From contig OZ035962.1 of assembly GCA_964034945.1 (NCBI GenBank), positions 111,045,034 through 111,109,033 of the forward strand: a DNA stretch of 64,000 nucleotides, written 5' to 3'. Numbering within the stretch: the stretch's first letter is position 1; every line of letters begins with the position of its first letter. The notes under the pieces are model-generated. The model made no database searches, was not told the DNA's origin, and saw only the letters and a list, made by a program, of their open reading frames with translations. This stretch comes from Chrysopilus asiliformis (taxonomy: Eukaryota > Arthropoda > Insecta > Diptera > Rhagionidae). Both the position numbers and the translations under genes were made by a program. Positions 55,323-64,000 of the stretch are shown here, one piece after another.

Positions 55323-55440
55323 TAGCATTTTTGGCTACCACACTACCGCAAATCCACCGCCACACTACCGCAAATCCCCCCCCCCCTCTCTCTCTCTCTC
55401 TCTGTCTCACAAAAGTGTGACGTATTTTATGGACAGTCCC
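55323..55440 (+). mobile_element. Family D right half with 22-bp duplication and C/CT run
   Basis: CCACACTACCGCAAATCC occurs twice, followed by a C-run and (CT)n at 55376-55403 and the D right end GTGTGACGTATTTTATGGAC with AGTCC. Confidence 0.75.
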
Positions 55441-56767
55441 TAAGTTGTTAAAACCGTTTTTTTGCCCTAAGGGTTTTATACTTTTGTTTTGTCCTTTTGT
55501 CAGCCGTCTTTTGACCTTTTCTCTCAAAAAATGTGGAATAAAAAACAGTAATGAATGCATTTTTTTACTGAATGCACAACAAGCAATCATTTAAAAAATA
55601 AAATGACCAAACATTTTTTTTCTGATATCAACCCATTATCATATCAAATTCTTTTTTCGTAACACCAGATTACAAATCAAAATTTAATCCATAAGCGCCA
55701 TGTCGCTTAATCAGCTCTGAATTACATTAACTTTTTAATTTGTTTGATTAACGTTTGTTTTGACTGATGACCAAACATTTTGGGATTTGTTGCTTTTTTC
55801 TCTCAAAAGTTTCGGCATTTCGAATTCACGAAAAACTGCATAATTGCTCAAACGAGATTGATTTTCACACCAAAAAAAAAACGTTTTTTGACTACAAAAC
55901 TCCACAGAGTTTCAACAGAGAAGGCAAAAATTTGCAAATAAAATCCACCAAATGGGAGATATTTTTTCGCAAAAAGTGCAAATCTAAGCATAAAATGGAC
56001 ATGACGATAATAGCGTAAAGGCACATAAATTCTTCACTCGCAGCATAACTCTAGCATGTTGGTGTGATTATTTGGAGTATGTTTTGTTGCAAATTCAATG
56101 CGAGTTTACAGAACTTTTTGCAAATGTTTGCGAATTTGTGTTTGAGGGGATTTTTTTTTTAATTTAATGTGGCTCGGATGGGCGACTTTTCAATTGCAGA
56201 TTACTATGTTTAGATGAATATTTGCATTACGTGATTGACTGACTTTCTGGCTAACCGTACGTTTTTATGATGGTGTGATGGCTACTGGCCCCGTTTTGCC
56301 CCGAGCTCCGCTACTTTGTGGATTTCATTTGGCGATTGTTTCTTGCTTGAAGCACCGTTTTTCAACGTGTGAGGATAAAAAAACATCAAATCAATGATGA
56401 TTCCACCAGGTATGATATTGCATGCCTGTGCATGTGTATGTGCGTTGATTTGATGCACCTTAAAGGTCATTTAAATGTTTTTTTCTCTTTTCGAAAAACG
56501 AGTTTTCTTGCGCTTTTTCTTCAGTTTTTTACACGTTTTTTTCACACAAAAAAATAAACAAAAGTAAATTCGTAAAGAGAAAAATAAAACCAAAAATCGA
56601 CAAAATGTTACCTGCCTAAAGTCGAAAGTTTATTAATTTTCGATGTGTTGGCTGGGTGTGTGTGTGTTGTTTACTTTCTTATACCAAGTATAGTAAAGCA
56701 TTGTATTCATGAAAAATTTCGACATCTTAATTTGGTCGAAAAAAACATTTCCCGAGCACTCCTGAGT
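55441..56767. other. Stretch without recognised feature
   Basis: AT-rich unique sequence; frames at 55767-56018 and 56369-56557 not recognised. Confidence 0.45.
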
Positions 56768-57163
56768 CGATTGGGACCATTATTACAAAAAATGTCTTTC
56801 TGTCTGTCAACTCCGTCAACTCTGTCAACTCTGTCAACTCTGTCAACTCTGTCAACTCTGTCAACTCTGTCAACTCTGTCAACTCTGTCAACTCTGTCAA
56901 CTCTGTCAACTCTGTCAACTCTGTCAACTCTGTCAACTCTGTCAACTCTGTCAACTCTGTCAACTCTGTCAACTCTGTCAACTCTGTCAACTCTGTCAAC
57001 TCTGTCAACTCTGTCAACTCTGTCAACTCTGTCAACTCTGTCAACTCTGTCAACTCTGTCAACTCTGTCAACTCTGTCAACTCTGTCAACTCTGTCAACT
57101 CTGTCAACTCTGTCAACTCTGTCAACTCTGTCAACTCTGTCAACTCTGTCAACTCTGTCAGTC
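56768..57163 (+). repeat. 9-bp minisatellite GTCAACTCT, 39 units, with 5' flank
   Basis: Units run from 56806 to 57156, 39 in all, with a single substitution in the first (CTCC). The 38 bases before it (CGATTGGGACCATTATTACA ... CTTTCTGTCT) are shared, inverted, with the array at 58286. Since 9 is a multiple of three, all frames on both strands stay open (TLS, TEL, DRV repeats); this is an artefact, not a protein. The following 57168-57250 resembles the repeat at 26625. Confidence 0.97.
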
Positions 57164-57250
57164 TGTGTACAAAATTTCTTTTGTGGCGATCCCATCAACT
57201 TTTGGTAAAAATCCGTTAACCGGAAGTAACCAAAATGGCAGCTTTTTAAA

Positions 57251-58245
57251 AATCGCAATTTCGTTTTTCGCGATTTACTCAGAAACTACAAACTTTTCAG
57301 TAGTATTTTGTATGACAAAAGTTGAAGGCAATGAAATTTTCTACATTTTTTCCTTTTACCATAAATCGATATCTTTTACCGTTATCGAGATATTTCAGAT
57401 TTTCTAAAATAAAAATTCACATTTCTTTATAAACTAGAATTTTATTCATAGTGCAAATTGCGCAAGAATATAGATTTGGTATAAGAAAGTCATGTACTGT
57501 TCGCATCAGATATTTTAACTTACGAATAACTCAACCCACCCCTTCGTTTTTCTCCAGCTTTTTAACATTTTCATTTATTTGTTGATAAATTTTACATTTT
57601 AAATCTTGTTTCGGCTACTGTCGAACTTTTCGATCTTGAAGAAATCTGTTTTTTTACTGCATGGTCAAGACTAATTTTCATTAAGTTTAACTTGCGACAA
57701 AATGGCCGGTCGAAGCTAAACTTGTTGACCTAGCGCTCATGCCTGTGTGGTTGTTTTGAAGTTCTTTAATTCATTTTTTTTTAAATATATTTCTCATAAT
57801 ATGTATTCGTTAATTGCCAAACAAAAGATTTCTTTCCATAATATTTATTTGGATTGGACGATTGCCCAAGTTTCCCTTTGTTTGGTGCTGGTTTACAAAA
57901 ATACATAATAATAAAAGTTTTCGAGGTTACACAATCGAAACCAAGTTGTATATTGACATTGCAAGGCCCTTTGGGCAATTTTTATTGCTCTTCCAGAAGA
58001 AATTGTATAAAAACTTTTACAATAGCGAGTTTTGAAGAATCTAAGATTGGGGAGATTTGATGATAGACTTATCAATATGCAATTAAGTGGATGAGAAGAA
58101 CTAGTTTTGGTTTTTTTTTAGTGAGAACAAGTTTTTAATATCATTTTTGAGGGTTTTGTCCACCGTATCAAAATGTTCTTAAATTATTCGACGAAAATTG
58201 GATAATTTCAAGTTATAAACACCAATAAAGCAAGTAAATAAAATC
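57251..58245. other. Stretch without recognised feature
   Basis: AT-rich unique sequence between the two 9-bp arrays. Overlapping frames at 57781-58075 on three tracks show no family motifs. Confidence 0.45.
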
Positions 58246-58285
58246 TTAGTCCCTAAAATACGTCACGCTAGACTGACAAACTGAC

Positions 58286-58638
58286 AGAGTTGACAGAGTT
58301 GACAGAGTTGACAGAGTTGACAGAGTTGACAGAGTTGACAGAGTTGACAGAGTTGATAGAGTTGACAGAGTTGATAGAGTTGACAGAGTTGTCAGAGTTG
58401 ACAAAGTTGACAGAGTTGACAGAGTTGGCAGAGTTGACAGAGTTGATAGAGTTGACAGAGTTGATAGAGTTGACAGAGTTGACAGAGTTGACAAAGTTGA
58501 CAGAGTTGACAGAGTTGACAGAGTTGACAGAGTTGACAGAGTTGACAGAGTTGACAGAGTTGACAGAGTTGACAGAGTTGATAGAGTTGACAGAGTTGGC
58601 AGACAGAAAGACATTTTTTGTAATAATGGTCCCAATCG
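58286..58638 (-). repeat. 9-bp minisatellite, reverse copy, 35 units, heterogeneous
   Basis: Plus-strand unit AGAGTTGAC, 58286-58600, 35 units; several carry GATAGAG, GTCAGAG, GGCAGAG or GACAAAG changes. The flank 58601-58638 is the inverted match of 56768-56805. The left side abuts a family D end (CCCTAAAATACGTCACGC at 58251). Frames over it are repeat artefacts. Confidence 0.96.
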
Positions 58639-58928
58639 ATTTGGTCTTTCGAATTTCCAACACCCCCTGCCCCCGCCCCTCTCCCCCTCCGCCCACTCCT
58701 CCTACCAGCCCTTCGTCAGGTTTTTTCGCGATTTTTTGTACGTATTTTAAGACGGTTTTTGAAACAACTGCGATTTTGGTCTTTTTTTAGTGTCTAAATT
58801 TTGTTTTTTCAAGATCTAATAAGTTTTCTTGAAAAAGCTTTAAAAAAAATGAACCAAATGTGTTCCAATTTTTTTATATTTTTCCAAAAAGCGGATGATA
58901 AAAAGCCGGATGACAAAAAGCCCGCTGG

Positions 58929-59026
58929 ATTCCGTTGAATCAATTCTGTTGAATCAATTCTGTTGAATCAATTCCGTTGAATCAATTCCGTTGAATCAAT
59001 TCCGTTGAATCAATTCCGTTGAATCA
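58929..59026 (+). repeat. 14-bp tandem repeat ATTCCGTTGAATCA, 7 units
   Basis: Seven units; units two and three have CTG for CCG. Immediately followed by CGCTGTCCATAAAATATA, a family D end. Confidence 0.95.
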
Positions 59027-59868
59027 ATCCGACGCTGTCCATAAAATATAATTTCAAAAGCGTTTCAGCATGAATTACCAGTTTTTGTCTGCCAAAATAC
59101 AAACCGAAAAAAACTTAAAACTCTTGTTTTTTGATCATAAAAAGACTTAACTGAACTCATCCCTCGTTTTACACGGTCACAAACAATTAAGAAAAAGAAG
59201 ACAATTTAGGGGAAAATTTACTTACACATTTCTTATCATTTCTGTTCATCATAAAAATGATAATATCCCAAAAATTCGCTATACAAAGAGAATCATTAAA
59301 ATATCTCTGAATAGACGAAGATTATTGACATTGGCAACAAGTTTCCCGCCGGAAAAGGGTTGAAAATATAAAATGAATTGCACTCAATGTTGAATATAGA
59401 AAAAAAAAACAAACCAAATTTAAGCCCTATAAAAAAGTATGTAACTATCATCAAAGTACGTAAGTAGGCAGAGGGTTTTCTCATGCAAAGTTCAACAAAC
59501 CCTTTGAAATGATCCCGAATCGCAACCCCTTTTGAATAATTCAACCTACGGGAGAAAATGTTGTCAACAATTAATGTTGTGAGCTCTCCACTTTTATTCA
59601 TTCATTCAATTCAGCCCAGCAACAGGACACGAATGAAGCATTTGGGGTAAAAATAGAAAAGAATATTTTAAAACCTCCTAATGGCATCCGTAGGACCAAA
59701 AGTAAAAAAAAATAATTCTGCTGGTTGATATATTTTTTCCCCTTCTCTTAACTTGTTTTTCCGTTTTTTTTTTTTTCATTTAGGAGAAGCAAGGGGGCTG
59801 CACACGAAAAAAAATATCTTCTTAAAAGGATGCAGTCAGTCATCAGAACGATACTCGCAACCCTTTTA

Positions 59869-60545
59869 TGCCCGGTTTTTCAGTGAAAGTTTAAACTTTA
59901 GTTTAGTTAAACTCACAATGAAGTTTAAACGACAGTTTAAACTTTTGGTGTTTCTCAGGCAAACGGAATTGAACGTTTTATTAAACTAAAGTTTAAACTT
60001 TTTTGTCAATTTTGCAGTCTACTATACAAGTAAAATATATTGAAATGTCAAATTTTTCAGTCATAAAATCATTGATGTATTTGTCTAGTTATCACTTTCG
60101 TAATATTTGTTTACGCATTAATTATAAAATTCTATAAAAAATAAAACGATTTTAATTTCGGTTGTTATTTCGGATCTTATTTCGGTTGTTATTTTGGTTG
60201 TGATTTCGGTTGTTATTTCGGATGCTATTTCCGTTGTGATTTCGGTTGTTATTTCGGTTGTAATTGTGTTTCAAATGTGTAAAAAAATATAGTGAAATTG
60301 TGGAGAGCAAAAAAAAAGTGATGCAGTCCATTTTTATGTGTTTTATTCTTCATGGATCTACAAATGACAAATAAGTTTTGAAAAACGGCAGTTTAAACCC
60401 TCATCCATGGCCGTTTAAGTTAAACTCCGTTTAAACTTTTGGTTAGAGATAAACTGTCACTGAAAAACACAATTTCGTGCTAAACGGCAGTTTAAACTTT
60501 ATCGCCGGTTAAACGGAGTTTAAACTGTCACTGACGAACCGGGCA
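59869..60545. mobile_element. 677-bp inverted-repeat element, TTA duplication
   Basis: TGCCCGGTTTTTCAGTGAAA against TGCCCGGTTCGTCAGTGACA (inverted); TTA at 59866-59868 and 60546-60548. AGTTTAAACT-type words occur a dozen times on both strands in the outer 120 bp. The centre has a 12-bp minisatellite (60156-60266). Non-coding, PIF/Harbinger-like target. Confidence 0.88.
60156..60266 (+). repeat. 12-bp minisatellite TTATTTCGGTTG, ~9 units
   Basis: Units vary (GTGATTTCGGTT, CTATTTCCGTTG, TTATTTTGGTTG). Internal to the element 59869-60545. Confidence 0.9.
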
Positions 60546-60548
60546 TTA

Positions 60549-61860
60549 GTGTTTTTTCGGTGGATTTTCCACTTAGGGAATGATGATTTTAAGGAGATTT
60601 CTGGGTGCAGAGCACATCGCGTTCGTTCAACTCGGATAAAATCGGGAAATCATTTAAATCCTTGTAGATACACTTTAGCAGCAATTCGTGATAGTCATCA
60701 GGTGGTGATTAAAATGGGAATTTAATCTGTAAGTAAAGTGCAAACAAACCAACGAAAATCCCAATTAAGCCATAGACACACACAACAGACAGAATTGGAA
60801 GTGAAAAATCTGACCTGCCAATAATAAATTTGTAGGTCTTTATTCCATATTTCCATATAAGTTAGCTTGAGTTTATTGCACCCAAAAATGGCTCATCACC
60901 ATCACACATATATGAATTAATCGCCTCAATAGAATGCGGCCGATATTTTCAACTATGTTCCATATTAAAAACCGTCTATACAGTGAACTACTGTAGAGCA
61001 GAAAAAACTACTGTAGAGCAGAAAAAAAAGTGTCACTGTTACCATATTGGCATAGAAGGAATTCCCGTTTACGTTCCCACTTCGATTCCCGGCATGGAAT
61101 TTTTATTCCCAACTTCTTCCCAAGTGTTTCGCTTTTTATTAGCTTTGAATGGCTGTGGATTGGGTTATGTCTGGTCTAGACGACCGACGGCGGGACAAGA
61201 AAAAAAAAACACGAACACAAGACATGAACGGAGAAGTTTAAGAAATTACAAATATGGTCAAATGATGGCGACAACAGCAAATACGAAGCCCACCCGATGA
61301 TGTTGGAAGAGTTTTCTTTTTTGTGTGGCATCGTTTGGAATCAGAATCCAGCCCAAGAAATTGAAATCTTATGGGAGTAGACGGGGTGAAATTGTGGAGG
61401 TTGGACCATGGCGCACATTAAGAAGAAATCGAGCATTTTGCAAAAATTGCTATATTTGCAGTAACAGCAGATGGCAGTGAAAAGAGCAGTAGAAGAAGGC
61501 ATCCCCCTTTGTCCCATCCAAATGATGGCAAGTAATTCAGTGATTTGTGGACCAAATTTAAATTGGAAAATACATTTGTACGTCTTCTCCATTAATTTTT
61601 CTTTTAAATTTTATAATAGTGATTGTCAAAAGTCAATTGTAGAATTTCCAAAAGAGGCGAATCATTGCGAAAACTGGAAAAGTACAGAAATTAGCAATTT
61701 CTCGTTTGAGAATTTGAGAAAAAAAAAATTAAAAAAATATGGGATTTGTCGTACAGTGAACTATCAAAATAAATTACAAGAGATTTTTTCAAAACAATTT
61801 TATCAACTTTTTATCGGAAATTATCAACTTTTTTCCAGAATTGCAGAATTTTTCGGCAAA
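60549..61860. other. Stretch without recognised gene
   Basis: CTACTGTAGAGCAGAAAAAA is duplicated in tandem near 60988-61027. Frames at 60983-61300 and 61471-62076 contain no known domain except the retrotransposon tail below. Confidence 0.45.
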
Positions 61861-61862
61861 AC

Positions 61863-61937
61863 TGGAGGACATCGGCACGTGACCGGGGCCTCTGGCGAGA
61901 GACATTGTGGCAGGCCAAGACCGGAAACCGGTTGTAG
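61863..61937 (+). pseudogene. C-terminal remnant of the non-LTR retrotransposon (copy 2)
   Basis: Frame WRTSARDRGLWRETLWQAK, TGNRL and a TAG stop at 61935, then TGCCGAGAGAGATAGAGAG. Homologous with 10930-11004 in codons, stop position and 3' untranslated region. Only the last 24 codons remain. Confidence 0.75.
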
Positions 61938-62387
61938 TGCCGAGAGAGATAGAGAGCATTTTTTTATTGTCATTTTTGAAATTTTGAGTGTGCTTGTATT
62001 TCCCTGGAATAAAGGTAGAACCAGAAACATACGTCCGTGCGTCCGTCACGTTGACAGTTCGATGCGGTCAAAGTAAAATCAACGGGCTGCTATGAGTACT
62101 CCCCTAATAATGCGTTTGTCCGATGCGGCACCCGCATAGAGTAGGTCGACTTTCTACTTTTACATGCGGCAACGCACGGAAATGTCATTTCGCAAAAAAG
62201 TTTAGTTACGATTTAAGCAATTTAAGTATGGAACAAATTGAAAGTAATTGTTTCGACGATAAACTAATAGAAGAAGTGCAAGAAAAGTGAAGAAGAAGTG
62301 ATTCGTTGCCGTACCCAATTGTCACCGCATAAAACTGTCTACCGGACGGACGCATCGACGTACGATTCAGGTTTTAGCTTAAACTAA

Positions 62388-62490
62388 CAGCCCTATTCTG
62401 GCGACTGTCAGTAAACTATGACTAGTCACAACAAGATCTTCAAATTCTATGAACTTTTGACATGTGACTTGCAACGCTAGAATAGGAGTG
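62388..62490 (+). mobile_element. 103-bp MITE, family H2 copy 2, TAA duplication
   Basis: TAA|CAGCCCTATTCTGGCG ... CGCTAGAATAGGAGTG|TAA (62385-62387, 62491-62493). Same ends as the element nested in B3. Confidence 0.9.
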
Positions 62491-63035
62491 TAAAACTGAA
62501 AATCAGATTTTATAGTCTTCCAAATGGCAATTTTATTTTGGGTTCTATGCTCTCTAAAGAGTTTTCTATCCAACGGGGGAATTCTCATAACAATCCTTCG
62601 ACTGGTTTACGAGATAGCAGATGAGGGGTCAGAGAGGAGGGGAACTCAAGCTGCAAACATCGCTAAAAACATGCGTGCCATCTCAAGCAATCCAACGCAA
62701 TTTGGTCTAACCCATTTCTTGCCACAATTTGTATTCCATAATAGCAACTTTGACTCCTATGTGGTAACAAAAAGGCTCAAAGTTGCTCAAAGTTACTGGT
62801 GCAAAAATGCACCATTGGCAAGAAATGGGTTAATGTTCTCCGTTAAGGGGCTTCAAAGTTACAGGGGAACATCGTTCTTTGATAGCTACAACCGAACGCA
62901 TAGACTTTTCTTTTTTGGGAAATCGCAAAGATTGTGATTTCTGCCTGTCTGTCCGTTCGCTTGTTCATCCGCTTGCCCGCCCGTGAACACCATAGCTTTT
63001 GAAAGAATTAAGCTAGAGACTTGAAATGTCTTATG

Positions 63036-63180
63036 CGGCAGTCACACGACGCTGTTTTGCCAGCGCTGCTAGATATTGGGTTAGTAGCGCTGGCAAATAG
63101 CAACAGCAGGCAGCGTACTGAGAGGGTTCACACGATTTATAACTTAGTAGCGCTGGCAAACAGCAAAACCGTCGTTTCTC
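63036..63180. mobile_element. Insertion with GCCAGCGCTG inverted blocks
   Basis: CACGACGCTGTTTTGCCAGC and, inverted, ACGACGGTTTTGCTGTTTGC are the outer pair; TAGTAGCGCTGGCAAAYAGC occurs twice in direct orientation (63082 and 63147). It interrupts the surrounding repeat, so it is a mobile piece, but the exact edges are unclear. Confidence 0.6.
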
Positions 63181-63259
63181 GTGAATAGTAAGGCTAAGTT
63201 CTTTTCTCCATTTTTTGCAATTTTGTCAAAAACGCTGAGTCGTATCGAAAAATTTCTAA

Positions 63260-63621
63260 GTCCGGTATTACACTTGGCTTAAGTAAGCCGGCAACTTTTG
63301 GGCTTAATAAGCCAATGTGCTTACATTTGTGGCTTAAATAAGCCAATCCTGTTTGCATATGCTACACAAGTTTACATATGTGTGTGTAAACTCAAACCAT
63401 TGAAATTGCTGCTGCTCATATACTTCCCAAGATCTTTACCTGCTGGCGGTCAGAACGAAAATGATTTCTGCCTCCTACTTTTTCCAAACCGGTTCACACG
63501 CTTTGCATGTATGCAGATTGTCGATAAGCCATGGTTTCGAGTGGCAACTTTTCCCTCCGCAGTCGTTTGTCCCGAAAATCGGCTTAAGTAAGCCCGAAAG
63601 TTGCCGTGTGTAATATCGCGC
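63260..63621. mobile_element. 362-bp MITE, TAA duplication, GGCTTAAGTAAGCC hairpins
   Basis: GTCCGGTATTACAC against GCGCGATATTACAC (inverted), then GGCAACTTTTGGGCTTA against GGCAACTTTCGGGCTTA. TAA at 63257-63259 and 63622-63624. Without the insert, AAAAATTTC-TAA-GGCGAAATGTG matches the uninterrupted relative at 33063-33115. GGCTTAAGTAAGCC hairpins lie inside both ends. Related to 666-884. Confidence 0.9.
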
Positions 63622-64000
63622 TAAGGCGAAATGTGTTTAGAATATGATTTTACATAACTCTTCCATGCACCAAAATCCCACCGGATCGCTCCTTTCACCC
63701 CAATCCCCAAAATCCCAATCCTTCCACTCCATCCCCCTAAACAAATGGATTTTTGTTTGATCAAAACTCGGTCCATCCTCGTACAACGTATTCAACGATT
63801 GCCCCCCTGGCAGTAGTAGTTTTTCTGATGAAAAATATGTTTTCTTAACTCAAAAATAAGTAAAATTAAACGACCTAAAGAAAACCCTCGTTTTTCGAGA
63901 CATTCAAAATCAAAAAAGACCCATTGAAGCTATCAAATATCAGTTCAATTAACTGAAATAAAAATTTCATTGTTTGTAACAGAAGCACACAACACTGATA

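Larger units (their letters stand above)
62940..63710 (-). repeat. Reverse-oriented E-box/B-like repeat split by two insertions
   Basis: CTGTCTGTCCGTTCGC, AGCTAGAGACTTGAAAT (63011-63027), TAAGGCTAAGTTC, GTATCGAAAAATTTC and AATGTGTTTAGAATATGATT follow the order of the repeat at 32930-33240 and of B, but reversed. It is interrupted at about 63036-63180 and 63260-63621. Confidence 0.65.

Noticed and set aside
56645..57258. Long frames of TLS / TEL / DRV repeats on both strands as repeat proteins
   Set aside because: They are the three-frame translation of a stop-free 9-bp minisatellite; no start context, no domain, and both strands are equally open.

Overview
This 64 kb window looks like intergenic or intronic DNA from a repeat-rich, AT-rich animal genome, most probably an arthropod. 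The reasons are long A/T runs, no operon-like gene packing, many short inverted-repeat DNA transposons (MITEs) with piggyBac, PIF/Harbinger-like, hAT-like and TA-type target-site duplications, decayed ends of non-LTR retrotransposons, many minisatellites and microsatellites, and dispersed repeats with ACAG/ACGG tails. I could not place the organism further. I found no convincing host protein-coding gene, tRNA, rRNA or CRISPR array. The longest open frames are translations of tandem repeats (56.6-57.2, 58.2-58.8, 30.0-30.4 and 7.0-7.4 kb) or lie in unique sequence that I do not recognise (40.9-41.4 kb).

Layout. 0-7 kb: a MITE relative, the first copy of MITE family A (2860-3151), a 483-bp inverted-repeat element, short tandem arrays. 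7-16 kb: a 150-bp decanucleotide array, a TAA-flanked MITE (7461-7642), an ACAG-tailed dispersed repeat, an element carrying a retrotransposon C-terminus, a decayed I-superfamily retrotransposon end on the minus strand, and a family A copy that has grown an 18-unit 16-bp minisatellite. 17-31 kb: families B, C and D, two TTAA-flanked piggyBac-like MITEs and several TAA/TTA-flanked MITEs. 34-44 kb: a triple nest (B inside A inside D), a 128-bp-arm near-perfect palindrome beside a 122-bp triple tandem repeat, two more family A copies and a third complete piggyBac-like MITE. 45-51 kb: a long pyrimidine tract, a candidate recursive splice site, a 601-bp hAT-like element with a perfect 8-bp target duplication, and a fold-back. 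51-64 kb: more MITEs, two 9-bp arrays in opposite orientation with the same flank, a second retrotransposon tail, and a cluster of TAA/TTA-flanked MITEs at the right end.

No set of genes works together here. What the window records is a history of insertion. Nesting order, target duplications and one internal empty site (33.06-33.12 kb against 63.25/63.63 kb) let several element boundaries be fixed to the base. The strongest non-transposon signal is a pyrimidine tract followed by CAG|GTGAGT on the minus strand at 48567/48568. It is what a zero-length recursive-splice exon in a very long intron would look like, and would fit an exon-free window.
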